Shown one piece after another: positions 10,073 through 18,370 of a stretch of DNA of 64,000 nucleotides (positions within the stretch are counted from its first letter, which is position 1; the number at the start of each line of letters is the position of its first letter). The translations under genes were made by a program, and so were the position numbers. Source of the DNA: CAVWUA01 sp963758025 (GTDB lineage Bacteria > Planctomycetota > Planctomycetia > Isosphaerales > Isosphaeraceae); assembly GCA_963758025.1 (NCBI GenBank), contig CAVWUA010000016.1, forward strand, positions 310,001 through 374,000, in the 5' to 3' direction. The notes beneath the pieces were generated by a model that worked only from the letters and a program-made list of their open reading frames with translations, did not search any database and was not told the DNA's origin.

Positions 10073-12247
10073 ATGCATCTGAAGTCCTTCGCGATCCTGA
10101 CCAGTCTGACGCTTCTGGGAGCGTCCGCGACAGTCCGGGCCGATGAGGCCAAGCCCGCCAAGGTCACCTACAAGGAGGTTTCGGCGATCTTCCAGAATCG
10201 CTGTAACGGCTGTCATAACAACGATAAGAAGAAGGGCGGCCTCGTTCTCGACAACTACGGCAGCGCCCTGGAAGGTGGTGGTTCCGGCGCGGTGATCGAG
10301 CGGGGGGATTCGGCCAATAGCCGGTTGTACCTGCTCGTGGCCCACGAGGAGGAACCGGCGATGCCGCCGAACCAGCCGAAGCTGCCGGATGCGGAATTGG
10401 CACTGATCCGCGCCTGGATCGATGCCGGTGCGCCGGAATCGGCCGGCGACAACGTCGCCATGGCGGCGAAGCCGAAGCTGGACTTCAAGCTCGATCCCTC
10501 GGCCATCGGCAAGCCGCAAGGTCCGCCCGCCATGCCCGAGGCCGTCTCGACCGAGCCGGTGGTTGTCACCTCCCGGCCCAACGCGATCACCGCGCTCGCC
10601 ACCAGTCCCTGGGCGCCTCTGGTTGCGGTATCGGGGTTCCAGCAAGTTCTCCTGTATAATACCGCGACCCAGCGCCTCGTGGGGGTTCTGCCTTTCCCCG
10701 AGGGGGATGTCCACACGTTGAAGTTCACACGCGACGGAGCCATGATCCTGGCCGGAGGCGGGCAAGGTGGGCAGTCAGGCCGGGTCGTCTGCTGGGATGT
10801 CAAGACGGGTCAGCGCCTGTTCGAGGTTGGCAAGGAGTATGACATTGTCCTCGCCGCCGACATCAGTCCCGACCGCAGCCTCGTCGCCCTCGGTGGTCCG
10901 AGCAAGGTTCTCCGCGTTTACAACACCAGCGACGGCGAGCTTGTGTACGAGAACAAGAAGCACACCGAGTGGGTCACGTCCGTCGCCTTCAGCCCCGATG
11001 GGGTTCTTCTGGCCTCCGGCGACCGCAACGGCGGCCTGATCGTCTGGGAAGGGATGACCGGGCGCGAGTTTTATGACCTTCGAGGTCACGGGGCGATGGT
11101 GACCGACCTCTCCTGGCGGCTCGATTCCAACGTCCTGGCCTCCAGCAGTGAGGACGGGACCGTCCGGCTCTGGGCCATGCAGAACGGCAACCAGATCAAG
11201 AGCTGGGGCGCGCACGGCGGCGGCGCGCAGTCCGTCCGGTTCGCCAAGGACGGCCGGCTCGTCTCCACCGGCCGCGACCGCGTCACCAAGCTCTGGGATC
11301 AGAACGGCGCGGCGAAGCTTCAGTTTGAGGCGTTCGGTGACATCGGCCTGCAAGCTGCCTTCACCTTCGATGATTCGGCCATCGTCGCGGGCGACTGGAC
11401 TGGCGAGATCCGCATTTGGGAAGCGAAGGAGGGGAAGCGGATCGGCAACCTCGCGGCCAACCCCGCACCCATCGCCGTCCGCCTGGAAAAGACGAGCCAG
11501 GAACTGGCGACCGCGCAGGCCGCGGCCGACGCGGCGACCCAAGAGCTGGCCAAGCTACAGGAAACCGTCGCCACGCAGAGCGCTGCCGTGACCTCCGCGC
11601 AGCAGGCTCTCACTCAGGCTCAGGCTGCGGCATCCGCCGCCGCCGCGAAGCTCGCGGCCACCGAGAAAGCCGCGACCGACGCCCGTAATGTCGAGCAAAC
11701 CGCCGCGGTCGCTTACTCCAAGGCGGACTTTGAGCGGTCCCGGGCCACGACGATGCGCAATGATCTCCTGACGGAAATGCGCGAGAAGGCCGAGGCGGCG
11801 CGGCTTTCCGCCGCTGCGAGAGACGTCTCTCACAACGAACGTGACCGGCAGATCGCCGCCCGTGCCGAGGCGGCTCTGGCCGAGGTGACCAAGCGGGCCG
11901 AGGTGACTCTACCGCAGCTTTCCGCGATGATCGACGCGGCCAACGCCGCCCGTGCCACTTACGATCAGACGACAGCCGCGCGGATTGCCGCGGAAGCTCC
12001 ACTGGCTCAACTCCGCCTCGAAACCCAGAAGGCCGCCGCCACGGTCCCGCCCCAGCAAGCAGCGTTGGACGCCGCGAACAACGCCAAGGCTGCTGCCGAG
12101 AAGGCCGTGGTCGATAAGACGCCGGTCGTGCAGGAACTCACTGCGAAGGCCAACGCTTTGAAGGCCGAGGCTGACGCCCTGGCCGCCGAGAAAAAAACTG
12201 CCGAGGCCGCCGGTGTCGCCGCGGCCACGGCCTCGGCCAGTCGCTGA
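10073..12247 (+). CDS. Secreted cytochrome c / WD40 propeller / coiled-coil protein
   Basis: A 724-residue secreted protein. The ATG at 10073 begins a signal peptide ending near ASATVRA-DE. Residues about 30-125 form a planctomycete cytochrome-c-like domain (PSCyt1 type) with haem motif CNGCHNND and the axial-ligand region MPPNQPKLPDAELALI. Residues about 165-480 are WD40 repeats; clear blades end in VVCWDV, LIVWEG, VRLWAM, TKLWDQ and IRIWEA. The final 230 residues are an extremely alanine-rich helix (LATAQAAADAATQELAKLQ and similar), probably a long coiled coil. It is the last gene of the DUF1501/DUF1549 block and is followed by a 20-bp terminator stem. An electron-transfer or sensing role at the cell surface is inference. 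Confidence 0.85.
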   Translation: MHLKSFAILTSLTLLGASATVRADEAKPAKVTYKEVSAIFQNRCNGCHNNDKKKGGLVLDNYGSALEGGGSGAVIERGDSANSRLYLLVAHEEEPAMPPNQPKLPDAELALIRAWIDAGAPESAGDNVAMAAKPKLDFKLDPSAIGKPQGPPAMPEAVSTEPVVVTSRPNAITALATSPWAPLVAVSGFQQVLLYNTATQRLVGVLPFPEGDVHTLKFTRDGAMILAGGGQGGQSGRVVCWDVKTGQRLFEVGKEYDIVLAADISPDRSLVALGGPSKVLRVYNTSDGELVYENKKHTEWVTSVAFSPDGVLLASGDRNGGLIVWEGMTGREFYDLRGHGAMVTDLSWRLDSNVLASSSEDGTVRLWAMQNGNQIKSWGAHGGGAQSVRFAKDGRLVSTGRDRVTKLWDQNGAAKLQFEAFGDIGLQAAFTFDDSAIVAGDWTGEIRIWEAKEGKRIGNLAANPAPIAVRLEKTSQELATAQAAADAATQELAKLQETVATQSAAVTSAQQALTQAQAAASAAAAKLAATEKAATDARNVEQTAAVAYSKADFERSRATTMRNDLLTEMREKAEAARLSAAARDVSHNERDRQIAARAEAALAEVTKRAEVTLPQLSAMIDAANAARATYDQTTAARIAAEAPLAQLRLETQKAAATVPPQQAALDAANNAKAAAEKAVVDKTPVVQELTAKANALKAEADALAAEKKTAEAAGVAAATASASR

Positions 12248-12281
12248 TCGGCCTCCTTCGGCTGACCACCTTCGACAGAAC

Positions 12282-12331
12282 AAAGACGGCGGGCCACCTG
12301 CGACGAGAATGGCAGGTGGCCCGCCGTCTTT
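12282..12331. terminator. Bidirectional terminator between convergent genes
   Basis: A perfect 20-bp inverted repeat (AAAGACGGCGGGCCACCTGC and its complement) with a 10-base loop lies between the stop at 12247 and the convergent VanZ-like gene ending at 12357. The arms begin with AAAA and end with TTTT, so it can serve both strands. Confidence 0.85.
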
Positions 12332-12356
12332 TGGAAGGCGAGGGGCGTCGTTCTCT

Positions 12357-12782
12357 TCACGTCTGCTGGATCGGGATCGACTGGGGACGATTCCGCCAAA
12401 TTCGCAAGAGCCGAGACATCGCATGATAACCCCAGATCCCGATGATCAGGCCGATCGTATCCGCGAGCGCATCGGCTGGATCGAGGTGCCTGTCGGACGT
12501 CAGCCATCCCTGAAGTAATTCGATCAAGACACCGAATGCCGTACCACCTGCCCAGACGGCGATGCTTTCCCAGGGCCGCTTCTTCGCTGTCGAACTTGCC
12601 GCCATCCAGAGCAGGCCGAACAGCATGAACGTCACGACGTGCTCTAATTTGTCCTCGTGAGAAATCGATGCCGTGGGAATGTTCTCCCCCGGCATCAAAC
12701 AGAGCGCGAGAATCAGCAGAGAATACCCCGTTGCCAGAACCAGCAAAACGATCCGACGTTTTTCAATACCCATTGCGATCAT
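12357..12782 (-). CDS. VanZ-like membrane protein
   Basis: A 141-residue protein with four predicted membrane helices. The family signature is visible: after the first helix come the polar loop ISHEDKLEHVVTFMLFG and, before the last helix, LTSDRHLDPADALADTIG. VanZ was first seen in teicoplanin resistance, but most family members are unlinked to glycopeptide resistance and their role is unknown. It is a monocistronic gene convergent with the cytochrome-WD40 gene. An alternative start three codons downstream cannot be excluded. Confidence 0.8.
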   Translation of the reverse strand: MIAMGIEKRRIVLLVLATGYSLLILALCLMPGENIPTASISHEDKLEHVVTFMLFGLLWMAASSTAKKRPWESIAVWAGGTAFGVLIELLQGWLTSDRHLDPADALADTIGLIIGIWGYHAMSRLLRIWRNRPQSIPIQQT

Positions 12783-12924
12783 GCGTTTATCCAGGCTTCC
12801 TTGTGTCGGTGGGGATCATCAACAGACGGCCGAGATATCTTCGCGGAATCGACTCGAACATCTCAAGAGCTGGTTTGTTATGGTATCGCCGATCCGGGTT
12901 CGTCGGCATGCCGAGCTGGCGGTT

Positions 12925-14604
12925 TCACGCCGTCGGGATTTGATCGGCGTCGTTGAGGCCGAAGCGATCGACCCCCTGTTCGCGCAGGATGTGCTTGCGG
13001 ACCTTGCCGGTAACGGTGCGGGGAAGTCCGTCCACGATCTCAAGGTATTGCGGAATTTTGAAGTGGGCGATCTGGCCTTTGCAGAATGCTCTCAGATCGT
13101 CGGGTGAGATCAGGGCTCCCGGTTTGGGGACGACCCAGGCGGAGACGACTTCTCCGTAACGGGGATCGGGCAGACCGACAACGGCGACCTCGGCCACACC
13201 CGGATGATGGCAGAGGTATTCCTCGATCTCCGGCGGGTAGATGTTTTCACCGCCCCGGATGATGAGTTCCTTGCTCCGGCCAACGATCCGGTAATTCCCG
13301 TCCTCCCGGCGCGTGGCGAGATCGCCCGTGTGAAGCCAGCCGTCGGCGTCGATGACCCTGGCGGTCGCCTCGGGGTTTTTGTAGTAGCCAGCCATCACGC
13401 CGTGGCTTCGCACGCACAGTTCACCAGGGGCGCCGGTGCCGCATTCCTCGCCGTTGACGGGGTCGAGAAGTTTGACTTCGATGCCCGGCAGTGGGTGGCC
13501 GACCGTGCCGACGCGGACCTCGATCGGGTCGTCCACCGACGTTTGAGTGATGATCGGCGAAGCCTCCGTCAGACCGTAGCCGATCGTGATCTGAGAGGCC
13601 CCCATCGTCTCGATAACGGCCTTCATCAAGGGGAGCGGGCAGGGGCTTCCGGCCATGATTCCCGTGCGCAGACTGCTCAGGTCGCGATGCGGACGGTCGG
13701 GATGATCGAGCTGAGCGACGAACATCGTCGGAACGCCGTAAAGGGCTGTGCAGCGTTCTGATTCGATGGCGGCGAGGGTCGCCCTGGGATCGAAGCTCGC
13801 CGCCGGCACGACCAGGGCCGAGCCATAGACGACGCAGACGGTCGTGCCGAGCACGCAGCCGAAGCAGTGGTAGAACGGGACGGGAACACACACGCGGTCA
13901 GTCTCGGTGTAACGGACCCGCTGCCCGATGTAATAGGCATTCATCAGCACGTTCCGGTGCGTGAGCATCGCCCCTTTGGGCAGGCCGGTTGTGCCGGAGG
14001 TGAACTGAATATTGAACACGTCGTCCCAACGGACGGTCTGCTCGCGCTGGGCCAGGTCGGGCGCGATCGGATCCGACTCCAGGTCGTCCCAGGGGATCCA
14101 TCCCTGGCTGGGGCTCGACCCGATGGCGACGACCCGTTTCAGGACCGGGAGCCGCGCGGCGTGCCAGTCGGGCGACGTGGCCGAGGCGATCTCGGGAGCG
14201 ATCTCCTGGACCATCGCGACGAAATCCGAGGTTTTGAATGGGGTGCCGACGACTAGCGTGGCGACATCGGCCTGGTACAGGGCCTCCTCCAGTTCATGCA
14301 GGCGGTAGGCCGGATTGACGTTCACCAGGACCGCGCCGAGGCGAGCGACGGCGAACTGGGTGATGACCCACTCCGGGCAATTCATCGACCAGATGCCGAC
14401 ATGCTCCCCCTTCTCGACTCCGAGCCGCAGCAAGGATGACGCGAGGACATCAACCCGCCGGTCCAGTTCGGCCCAGGAGTAGCGGACGGGGACGGAGGGA
14501 AAAACAATGGCGTCCCGATCCGCGAAGCGGCGAGCCGTGCGACGGAGGACCTCGCCCAAGGTCAGACCGTCCACCCAGGGGGTCGTGCTGTCGGAGGCAT
14601 CCAT
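12925..14604 (-). CDS. Acyl-CoA ligase (AMP-binding, FadD-like)
   Basis: A complete 559-residue adenylate-forming enzyme that would activate a carboxylic acid to its CoA thioester. The P-loop-like A3 motif FTSGTTGLPKG is at residues 201-211, the A5 region YGLTEASP follows, the A8 hinge is GDLATRREDGNYRIVGRSKELIIRGGENIY (split here for reading: hinge at GRSKELIIRGGENIYPPEIE), and the catalytic lysine lies in TVTGKVRKH near residue 533. Length and motifs match medium/long-chain fatty-acyl-CoA ligases. It starts the minus-strand run that includes enoyl-CoA hydratase, AtuA and acyl-CoA carboxylase genes in reverse order, so the substrate is probably a branched or medium-chain acid, though the sequence alone cannot fix it. 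Confidence 0.88.
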   Translation of the reverse strand: MDASDSTTPWVDGLTLGEVLRRTARRFADRDAIVFPSVPVRYSWAELDRRVDVLASSLLRLGVEKGEHVGIWSMNCPEWVITQFAVARLGAVLVNVNPAYRLHELEEALYQADVATLVVGTPFKTSDFVAMVQEIAPEIASATSPDWHAARLPVLKRVVAIGSSPSQGWIPWDDLESDPIAPDLAQREQTVRWDDVFNIQFTSGTTGLPKGAMLTHRNVLMNAYYIGQRVRYTETDRVCVPVPFYHCFGCVLGTTVCVVYGSALVVPAASFDPRATLAAIESERCTALYGVPTMFVAQLDHPDRPHRDLSSLRTGIMAGSPCPLPLMKAVIETMGASQITIGYGLTEASPIITQTSVDDPIEVRVGTVGHPLPGIEVKLLDPVNGEECGTGAPGELCVRSHGVMAGYYKNPEATARVIDADGWLHTGDLATRREDGNYRIVGRSKELIIRGGENIYPPEIEEYLCHHPGVAEVAVVGLPDPRYGEVVSAWVVPKPGALISPDDLRAFCKGQIAHFKIPQYLEIVDGLPRTVTGKVRKHILREQGVDRFGLNDADQIPTA

Positions 14605-14685
14605 GGCGAAACCTCAAGGTTTCCGAGACGTGTTTCTCTCGAAGGTGCCAGGGCTGCGGAGGAGGAAAAATTTCTTCGTTCCGAT

Positions 14686-15546
14686 TCAGTTCGGTCCAGG
14701 GCCAGTCGGCAGGTCAGGATCAATCCCATCATCGCGATCGTCGTACGAGGGGATGTGGTCCAGGTCGATGTGCCAGTGGGTGGCGCGTTTTTCCAGGAAC
14801 GCTTGCACGCCTTCGGCGGCCTCATCGCCGACGCGGACCGCTGCGCTGACGGCCGCGGCTCCTCGGAGATTGGTCGGACGATGGCTGGCCTCGTCGAGCA
14901 GGCGCTTGGTGGTCGCGATGGCGATCGGGGCGGATTCGAGCAGGGTTCGAGCCAGGGCCAGGGCCTCGTCGCGTCCCCGGCCATCGGGGACGACCCGGTT
15001 GACCAGCCCCCAGCGTCCGGCCGTCTCGGCGTCGAGCGGCTCGCCGGTCAAGGCCAACTCCCGGGCGCGGCGGTCGCCAACCTGCCGCGCGAGGTCGTGC
15101 AGGACGATCGCCGGCACCAGTCCCCGGCGCACTTCGGGATAGCCGATCCGAGCCGCCTCCTCGATCACGACAAGGTCGCAGGCCAGGGCCAGTCCCGCGC
15201 CGCCGCCCAGGGCGGCCCCTTGGACGACGGCGATCATCGGGCGGGGAAAGCAATGGATCTGGTTGATAAGGTGGGCGATCGCCTGCGTGTCCTCGACGGC
15301 GCGGCCCTCGGTCTCGGAAGAGGCGTCCGTCACGGCGACTTCCTTCAGATCCATCCCCGCGCAGAACGCGGGTCCGGCACCCGTCAGGATCACGACGCGC
15401 GGGCCGGGCTCGGCCGCGATCACGTCCATCAGATCACTGAGGGTCGCCACCAGATCGCGCGAGAGGGCGTTTCGCGCGTCCGGGCGGTTGAGAGTCAGCA
15501 CGACAATCGGTCCCTGGTCCTCTCGCTGCACCAGCGGATCGCTCAT
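14686..15546 (-). CDS. Enoyl-CoA hydratase/isomerase family protein
   Basis: A 286-residue crotonase-fold protein. The oxyanion-hole segments are GAGPAFCAGMDL and GAALGGGAGLALACDLV. Two glutamates in YPEVRRGLVP and RARELALTG lie where the two catalytic glutamates of hydratases sit, so a hydratase acting on enoyl- or methylglutaconyl-type CoA is plausible. The C-terminus (ASHRPTNLRGAAAVS and a trailing acidic tail) is slightly longer than usual. It lies 80 bases upstream of the acyl-CoA ligase gene and just downstream of the AtuA C-terminal-domain gene on the same strand. Clustering with an acyl-CoA carboxylase beta subunit resembles leucine/isovalerate or terpenoid-acid degradation loci. Confidence 0.88.
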   Translation of the reverse strand: MSDPLVQREDQGPIVVLTLNRPDARNALSRDLVATLSDLMDVIAAEPGPRVVILTGAGPAFCAGMDLKEVAVTDASSETEGRAVEDTQAIAHLINQIHCFPRPMIAVVQGAALGGGAGLALACDLVVIEEAARIGYPEVRRGLVPAIVLHDLARQVGDRRARELALTGEPLDAETAGRWGLVNRVVPDGRGRDEALALARTLLESAPIAIATTKRLLDEASHRPTNLRGAAAVSAAVRVGDEAAEGVQAFLEKRATHWHIDLDHIPSYDDRDDGIDPDLPTGPGPN

Positions 15547-15558
15547 GATCGGGCCTCC

Positions 15559-15918
15559 TCAAGTTCGAGAGTCGTTCGGGGGCGCGGGAAGTCGCAGTTC
15601 CATCAGTGCGGTGCCGAGCGCCTTGCCCTGCGAGTCCAGCCGCAAGGACCGACTCGCCCCGCCTGCCAGGGCGCTGTCGATCACGAAGTTCAGAGCGCGG
15701 ATCTTCGGCAATTCATAACGCACGACTGGTCCGATCCCCAGGGGCCGAAGAAATGCGGCCACGGTCTCGGCTGTCAGATGAGTCTGCAACCAATCATAAC
15801 ATGCCGCATCGTTCGCCACGACGCCGATGTTCGCCCGATTCCCTTTGTCTCCGCTCCGGCAGTGGGCCAGGTCGCCGAGGCGAACGTCGAGGGATTGGCG
15901 GGACGTCTCCGTTGTCAT
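15559..15918 (-). CDS. AtuA-like C-terminal ferredoxin-fold protein
   Basis: A 119-residue protein starting at the ATG at 15918. It has LGDLAHCRSGDKGNRANIGVV at its start and LPKIRALNFVIDSALAGG later, which is the ferredoxin-fold domain normally fused to the C-terminus of AtuA (acyclic terpene utilisation) proteins. Here it is encoded separately from the DUF1446-type AtuA domain at 16516-17907, with two small membrane-protein genes between them. The domain may bind a CoA intermediate together with AtuA; the biochemical function of AtuA has not been shown. It ends 13 bases before the enoyl-CoA hydratase gene begins, consistent with one transcript. Confidence 0.8.
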   Translation of the reverse strand: MTTETSRQSLDVRLGDLAHCRSGDKGNRANIGVVANDAACYDWLQTHLTAETVAAFLRPLGIGPVVRYELPKIRALNFVIDSALAGGASRSLRLDSQGKALGTALMELRLPAPPNDSRT

Positions 15919-15928
15919 GATTGTTACC

Positions 15929-16135
15929 TCAAATGTCCAGTATCTCCAGCGCTCGCCAGGTGACGCTCCATGCGACGACCAATCCGGCGAAGATCCGCCC
16001 TGTCCACTCACGGGCGTCGGGGGAGGGGTCGCGAGCCCAGCCGCTGCCGAGGCAGGCGAGCCATCCGGCAGCGAGCATCCAGGGGAACAGGGAGGCGATG
16101 TCTGACCGACCCTGGAACTGGATCGCCCTCGTCAC
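15929..16135 (-). CDS. Small membrane protein, possibly part of the preceding gene
   Basis: A 68-residue frame starting with GTG at 16135, one base after the stop of the 16137-16496 gene. It has two hydrophobic stretches (LFPWMLAAGWLACLGSGWA and IFAGLVVAWSVTWRALEIL) and ends 11 bases before the AtuA C-terminal-domain gene. No family is recognised. Given the number of single-base shifts in this window, it could be the C-terminal half of the adjacent membrane protein. Confidence 0.45.
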   Translation of the reverse strand: MTRAIQFQGRSDIASLFPWMLAAGWLACLGSGWARDPSPDAREWTGRIFAGLVVAWSVTWRALEILDI

Positions 16136-16136
16136 A

Positions 16137-16496
16137 TCATGGAGACTCCAAACGGTCGGGGAAGCGGGAGAGGGTCCAGCCGATGCGATAGAGCACGGTC
16201 TCGATGCCGTGGATCACCAGATAGAGGGCCGTCAGCGCCCAGGTCCATCGGCCCAGCCCCCAGACGACGGGGCCTCGACGCCGCCATAGTTCCCATCCCA
16301 GGGCCAGACCTTCCACGACGGCGATCCCTTCCAGCAGCGGGTTGATGGTCCGCGGCGTGTTCATCCAGATCTTTCCGCCCGCCAGCAGACGCCGCAACTC
16401 GGAACCTCCCCCCACCCATCGTGCCGTGGCGAGACCCACCGCCAGGGCGATTACCCATTCGAGCACGAAAGACAATCGAATTGTCGGTGCCTTCAC
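16137..16496 (-). CDS. Small membrane protein of unknown function
   Basis: A 119-residue protein with about three membrane helices, including VLEWVIALAVGLATARWV and WTWALTALYLVIHGIETVLY. The GTG at 16496 is preferred as start: it has GGAG about 11 bases upstream and follows the AtuA stop by 19 bases. A longer frame would overlap AtuA. I recognise no domain. Its position between two AtuA halves suggests transport or membrane anchoring for that pathway, but this is inference only. Confidence 0.55.
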   Translation of the reverse strand: MKAPTIRLSFVLEWVIALAVGLATARWVGGGSELRRLLAGGKIWMNTPRTINPLLEGIAVVEGLALGWELWRRRGPVVWGLGRWTWALTALYLVIHGIETVLYRIGWTLSRFPDRLESP

Positions 16497-16515
16497 GGTC
16501 AAGGTCTCCGGGGGA

Positions 16516-17907
16516 TCACCCCAGCGAATTCCACTCCGACGCTGGCCGGACCGCAACATTCGCGGGGACTATCGACTTCGGTACGAGCGTCGGCCAATAG
16601 CCGAACGCCGGCCGAGGGGATGGTCGCCCACTTGCATAACCGGCGATGCCGGGCGGTCCCGACGTGACCAGGGGGGCCAGTTCCCGGCAGAACCGCTCGA
16701 CCGCCGTCCGGTTCGGGTCGCGGACCGTCACTCGCAGGACAACCTCGAATGGTGGGGACGCGGGACGGAGAACGCCCGGAACCAGGTCGCCGGCCCCCAG
16801 GCATTCGACGAGCGACTCGGCCAGCGTGAAACCGGCCTGTCGGACCCGTTCCAGCACGATCCGGCCGGCGGCGCGGGCCTTTGACTCGGCATGGCGGCCG
16901 ACGACCGCGAGCATTCCGCTGGCCGTCCAGCCGTCGCGGTACACGGCCGAGACCTTCAGCAGGTCGGACGGGGCTCGGCCCGTCGCACCCGAGACGGCCA
17001 CGCGATCAGGGCCGGCCTGCGAGAGCGTGACCGTCGTGAGGTCCACGTCAACGTCGGGCGTGCGGTAGCAGGTCGGGTCGTCGATTTCATAAACGAGCTG
17101 TTCGGCGACATTTGCCACCGTGACCAGGCCGCCGGATTCCTGGGACTTGGTGAGGACGGAGGAGCCGTCGGAGGTGATCTCGGCGATCGGATAGCCGACG
17201 CCCGCCAGGTTGTCGATGGTGTCCCACTCGTGCCAGAGCCCCCCGGTGGCCTGGGCGCCGCATTCGATCAGATGACCGGCGACGGTCGCCCCGGCCAGTC
17301 TCGTCAGGTCGTTCCAGCCCCACTCGTAGGCTGCGGCCGCTGGGCCGAGCGTCAGGGAGGCGTCGGCCACCCGACCCGTCACGACGATCCAGGCGCCTTG
17401 CGAGACGGCCTCGGCGATCGGCCGGGCGCCGAGGTAGGCGTTGGCACTGACGAGACGATCGATCACGTGAGCGATCGGCTCGCCCGTTTCCAGGTGGTTG
17501 AGGTCAAGTCCGTCGGCCATCCAGTGCCGGATGGAGGGGAGGATGTCGTCTCCCGAAACGATGCCGAGGGGGAGATCCCCCTGTCCCGACGCTTCCAAGA
17601 TCGCTCCGCAGCGTGCGGTGCAGGCGGACGGATTCAGGCCGCCGGCATTGGTCACGATCGAGAGCGGGTTCGACTCGATCAGCAAGGGGGCGAGCCGTTC
17701 GAGCAGATCGGTGAAATCGGTCACGTACCCGGCATTCGGGTCCTTCGATCGCTGGTGTGCGAGGATCGCCAGAGTCAGCTCGGCGAGGTATTCGAGCGTG
17801 AGCACGTCGATCCGCCCGGAGCGTGCCAGGACGATCGGCGCGTCCAGGTTATCGCCCCAGAACCCGGCACCGTTGCCGATGCGAATCGACTCGGGATGAC
17901 TCGGCAT
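16516..17907 (-). CDS. AtuA family protein (DUF1446)
   Basis: A 463-residue protein matching the DUF1446 domain of acyclic terpene utilisation protein A. Landmarks are RIGNGAGFWGDNLDAP at the N-terminus, the conserved NAGGLNPSACTARC near residue 88, VVTGRVADASLTLGPA in the middle and LVPKSIVPANVAVRP at the end. AtuA is encoded in citronellol/geraniol and leucine catabolic loci beside geranyl-CoA or methylcrotonyl-CoA carboxylases, as here. The C-terminal ferredoxin-fold domain that is often fused is missing and is supplied by a separate gene at 15559-15918. RidA lies 31 bases upstream. Confidence 0.88.
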   Translation of the reverse strand: MPSHPESIRIGNGAGFWGDNLDAPIVLARSGRIDVLTLEYLAELTLAILAHQRSKDPNAGYVTDFTDLLERLAPLLIESNPLSIVTNAGGLNPSACTARCGAILEASGQGDLPLGIVSGDDILPSIRHWMADGLDLNHLETGEPIAHVIDRLVSANAYLGARPIAEAVSQGAWIVVTGRVADASLTLGPAAAAYEWGWNDLTRLAGATVAGHLIECGAQATGGLWHEWDTIDNLAGVGYPIAEITSDGSSVLTKSQESGGLVTVANVAEQLVYEIDDPTCYRTPDVDVDLTTVTLSQAGPDRVAVSGATGRAPSDLLKVSAVYRDGWTASGMLAVVGRHAESKARAAGRIVLERVRQAGFTLAESLVECLGAGDLVPGVLRPASPPFEVVLRVTVRDPNRTAVERFCRELAPLVTSGPPGIAGYASGRPSPRPAFGYWPTLVPKSIVPANVAVRPASEWNSLG

Positions 17908-17938
17908 GACGATCTCTCCGGCTCTGCAATCCGTTGGG

Positions 17939-18328
17939 TCAGTCCGTGAGGATCGCGTCGGCCTCGATCTCGACGAGCATCTCGCTGGCGATCAGGCGGT
18001 TGACTTCAACCATGGTGGTCGCCGGTCGGATCTCGCCGAAGATCTCGCCGTGGGCGCGGCCGACCTGGTCCCAGCGGAGGATGTCCGTGACGAAGATCCG
18101 CGTTCGCACGACATCCTTGAGCGACGCCCCGGCGGACTTCAGGGCCTTCTCGATGTTCTTGATCGCCTGAATCGTCTGGGCGTGGAAGTCACCCAGGCCG
18201 ACGACCTCGCCGTTCTCGTCCGTCGCGGTCGTCCCGGAGACGAACACGTGCGACCCGATCCGAACGGCCCGCGAATAGCCGATGATCGGCTCCCATTTCG
18301 AGTCCGTGGAGATGTTCTGGCGTTGCAT
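17939..18328 (-). CDS. RidA family protein
   Basis: A 129-residue RidA/YjgF/Rid protein from the ATG at 18328, which has GGA about 10 bases upstream; a GTG nine codons further up is an alternative. The chorismate-mutase-like fold is marked by GYSRAVRIGSHVFVSGTTA, AIKNIEKALKSAGASLKDVVRTRIFV and the C-terminal VEIEADAIL. The arginine in VVRTRIFV corresponds to the conserved imine-binding arginine. RidA proteins hydrolyse reactive enamine/imine intermediates; paralogues inside catabolic clusters often handle a pathway-specific intermediate. It lies between AtuA and the carboxylase gene. Confidence 0.87.
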   Translation of the reverse strand: MQRQNISTDSKWEPIIGYSRAVRIGSHVFVSGTTATDENGEVVGLGDFHAQTIQAIKNIEKALKSAGASLKDVVRTRIFVTDILRWDQVGRAHGEIFGEIRPATTMVEVNRLIASEMLVEIEADAILTD

Positions 18329-18370
18329 GCTGTTTTCCAGTAAAGGACGTTTCACCGCACGACCCGCGGC

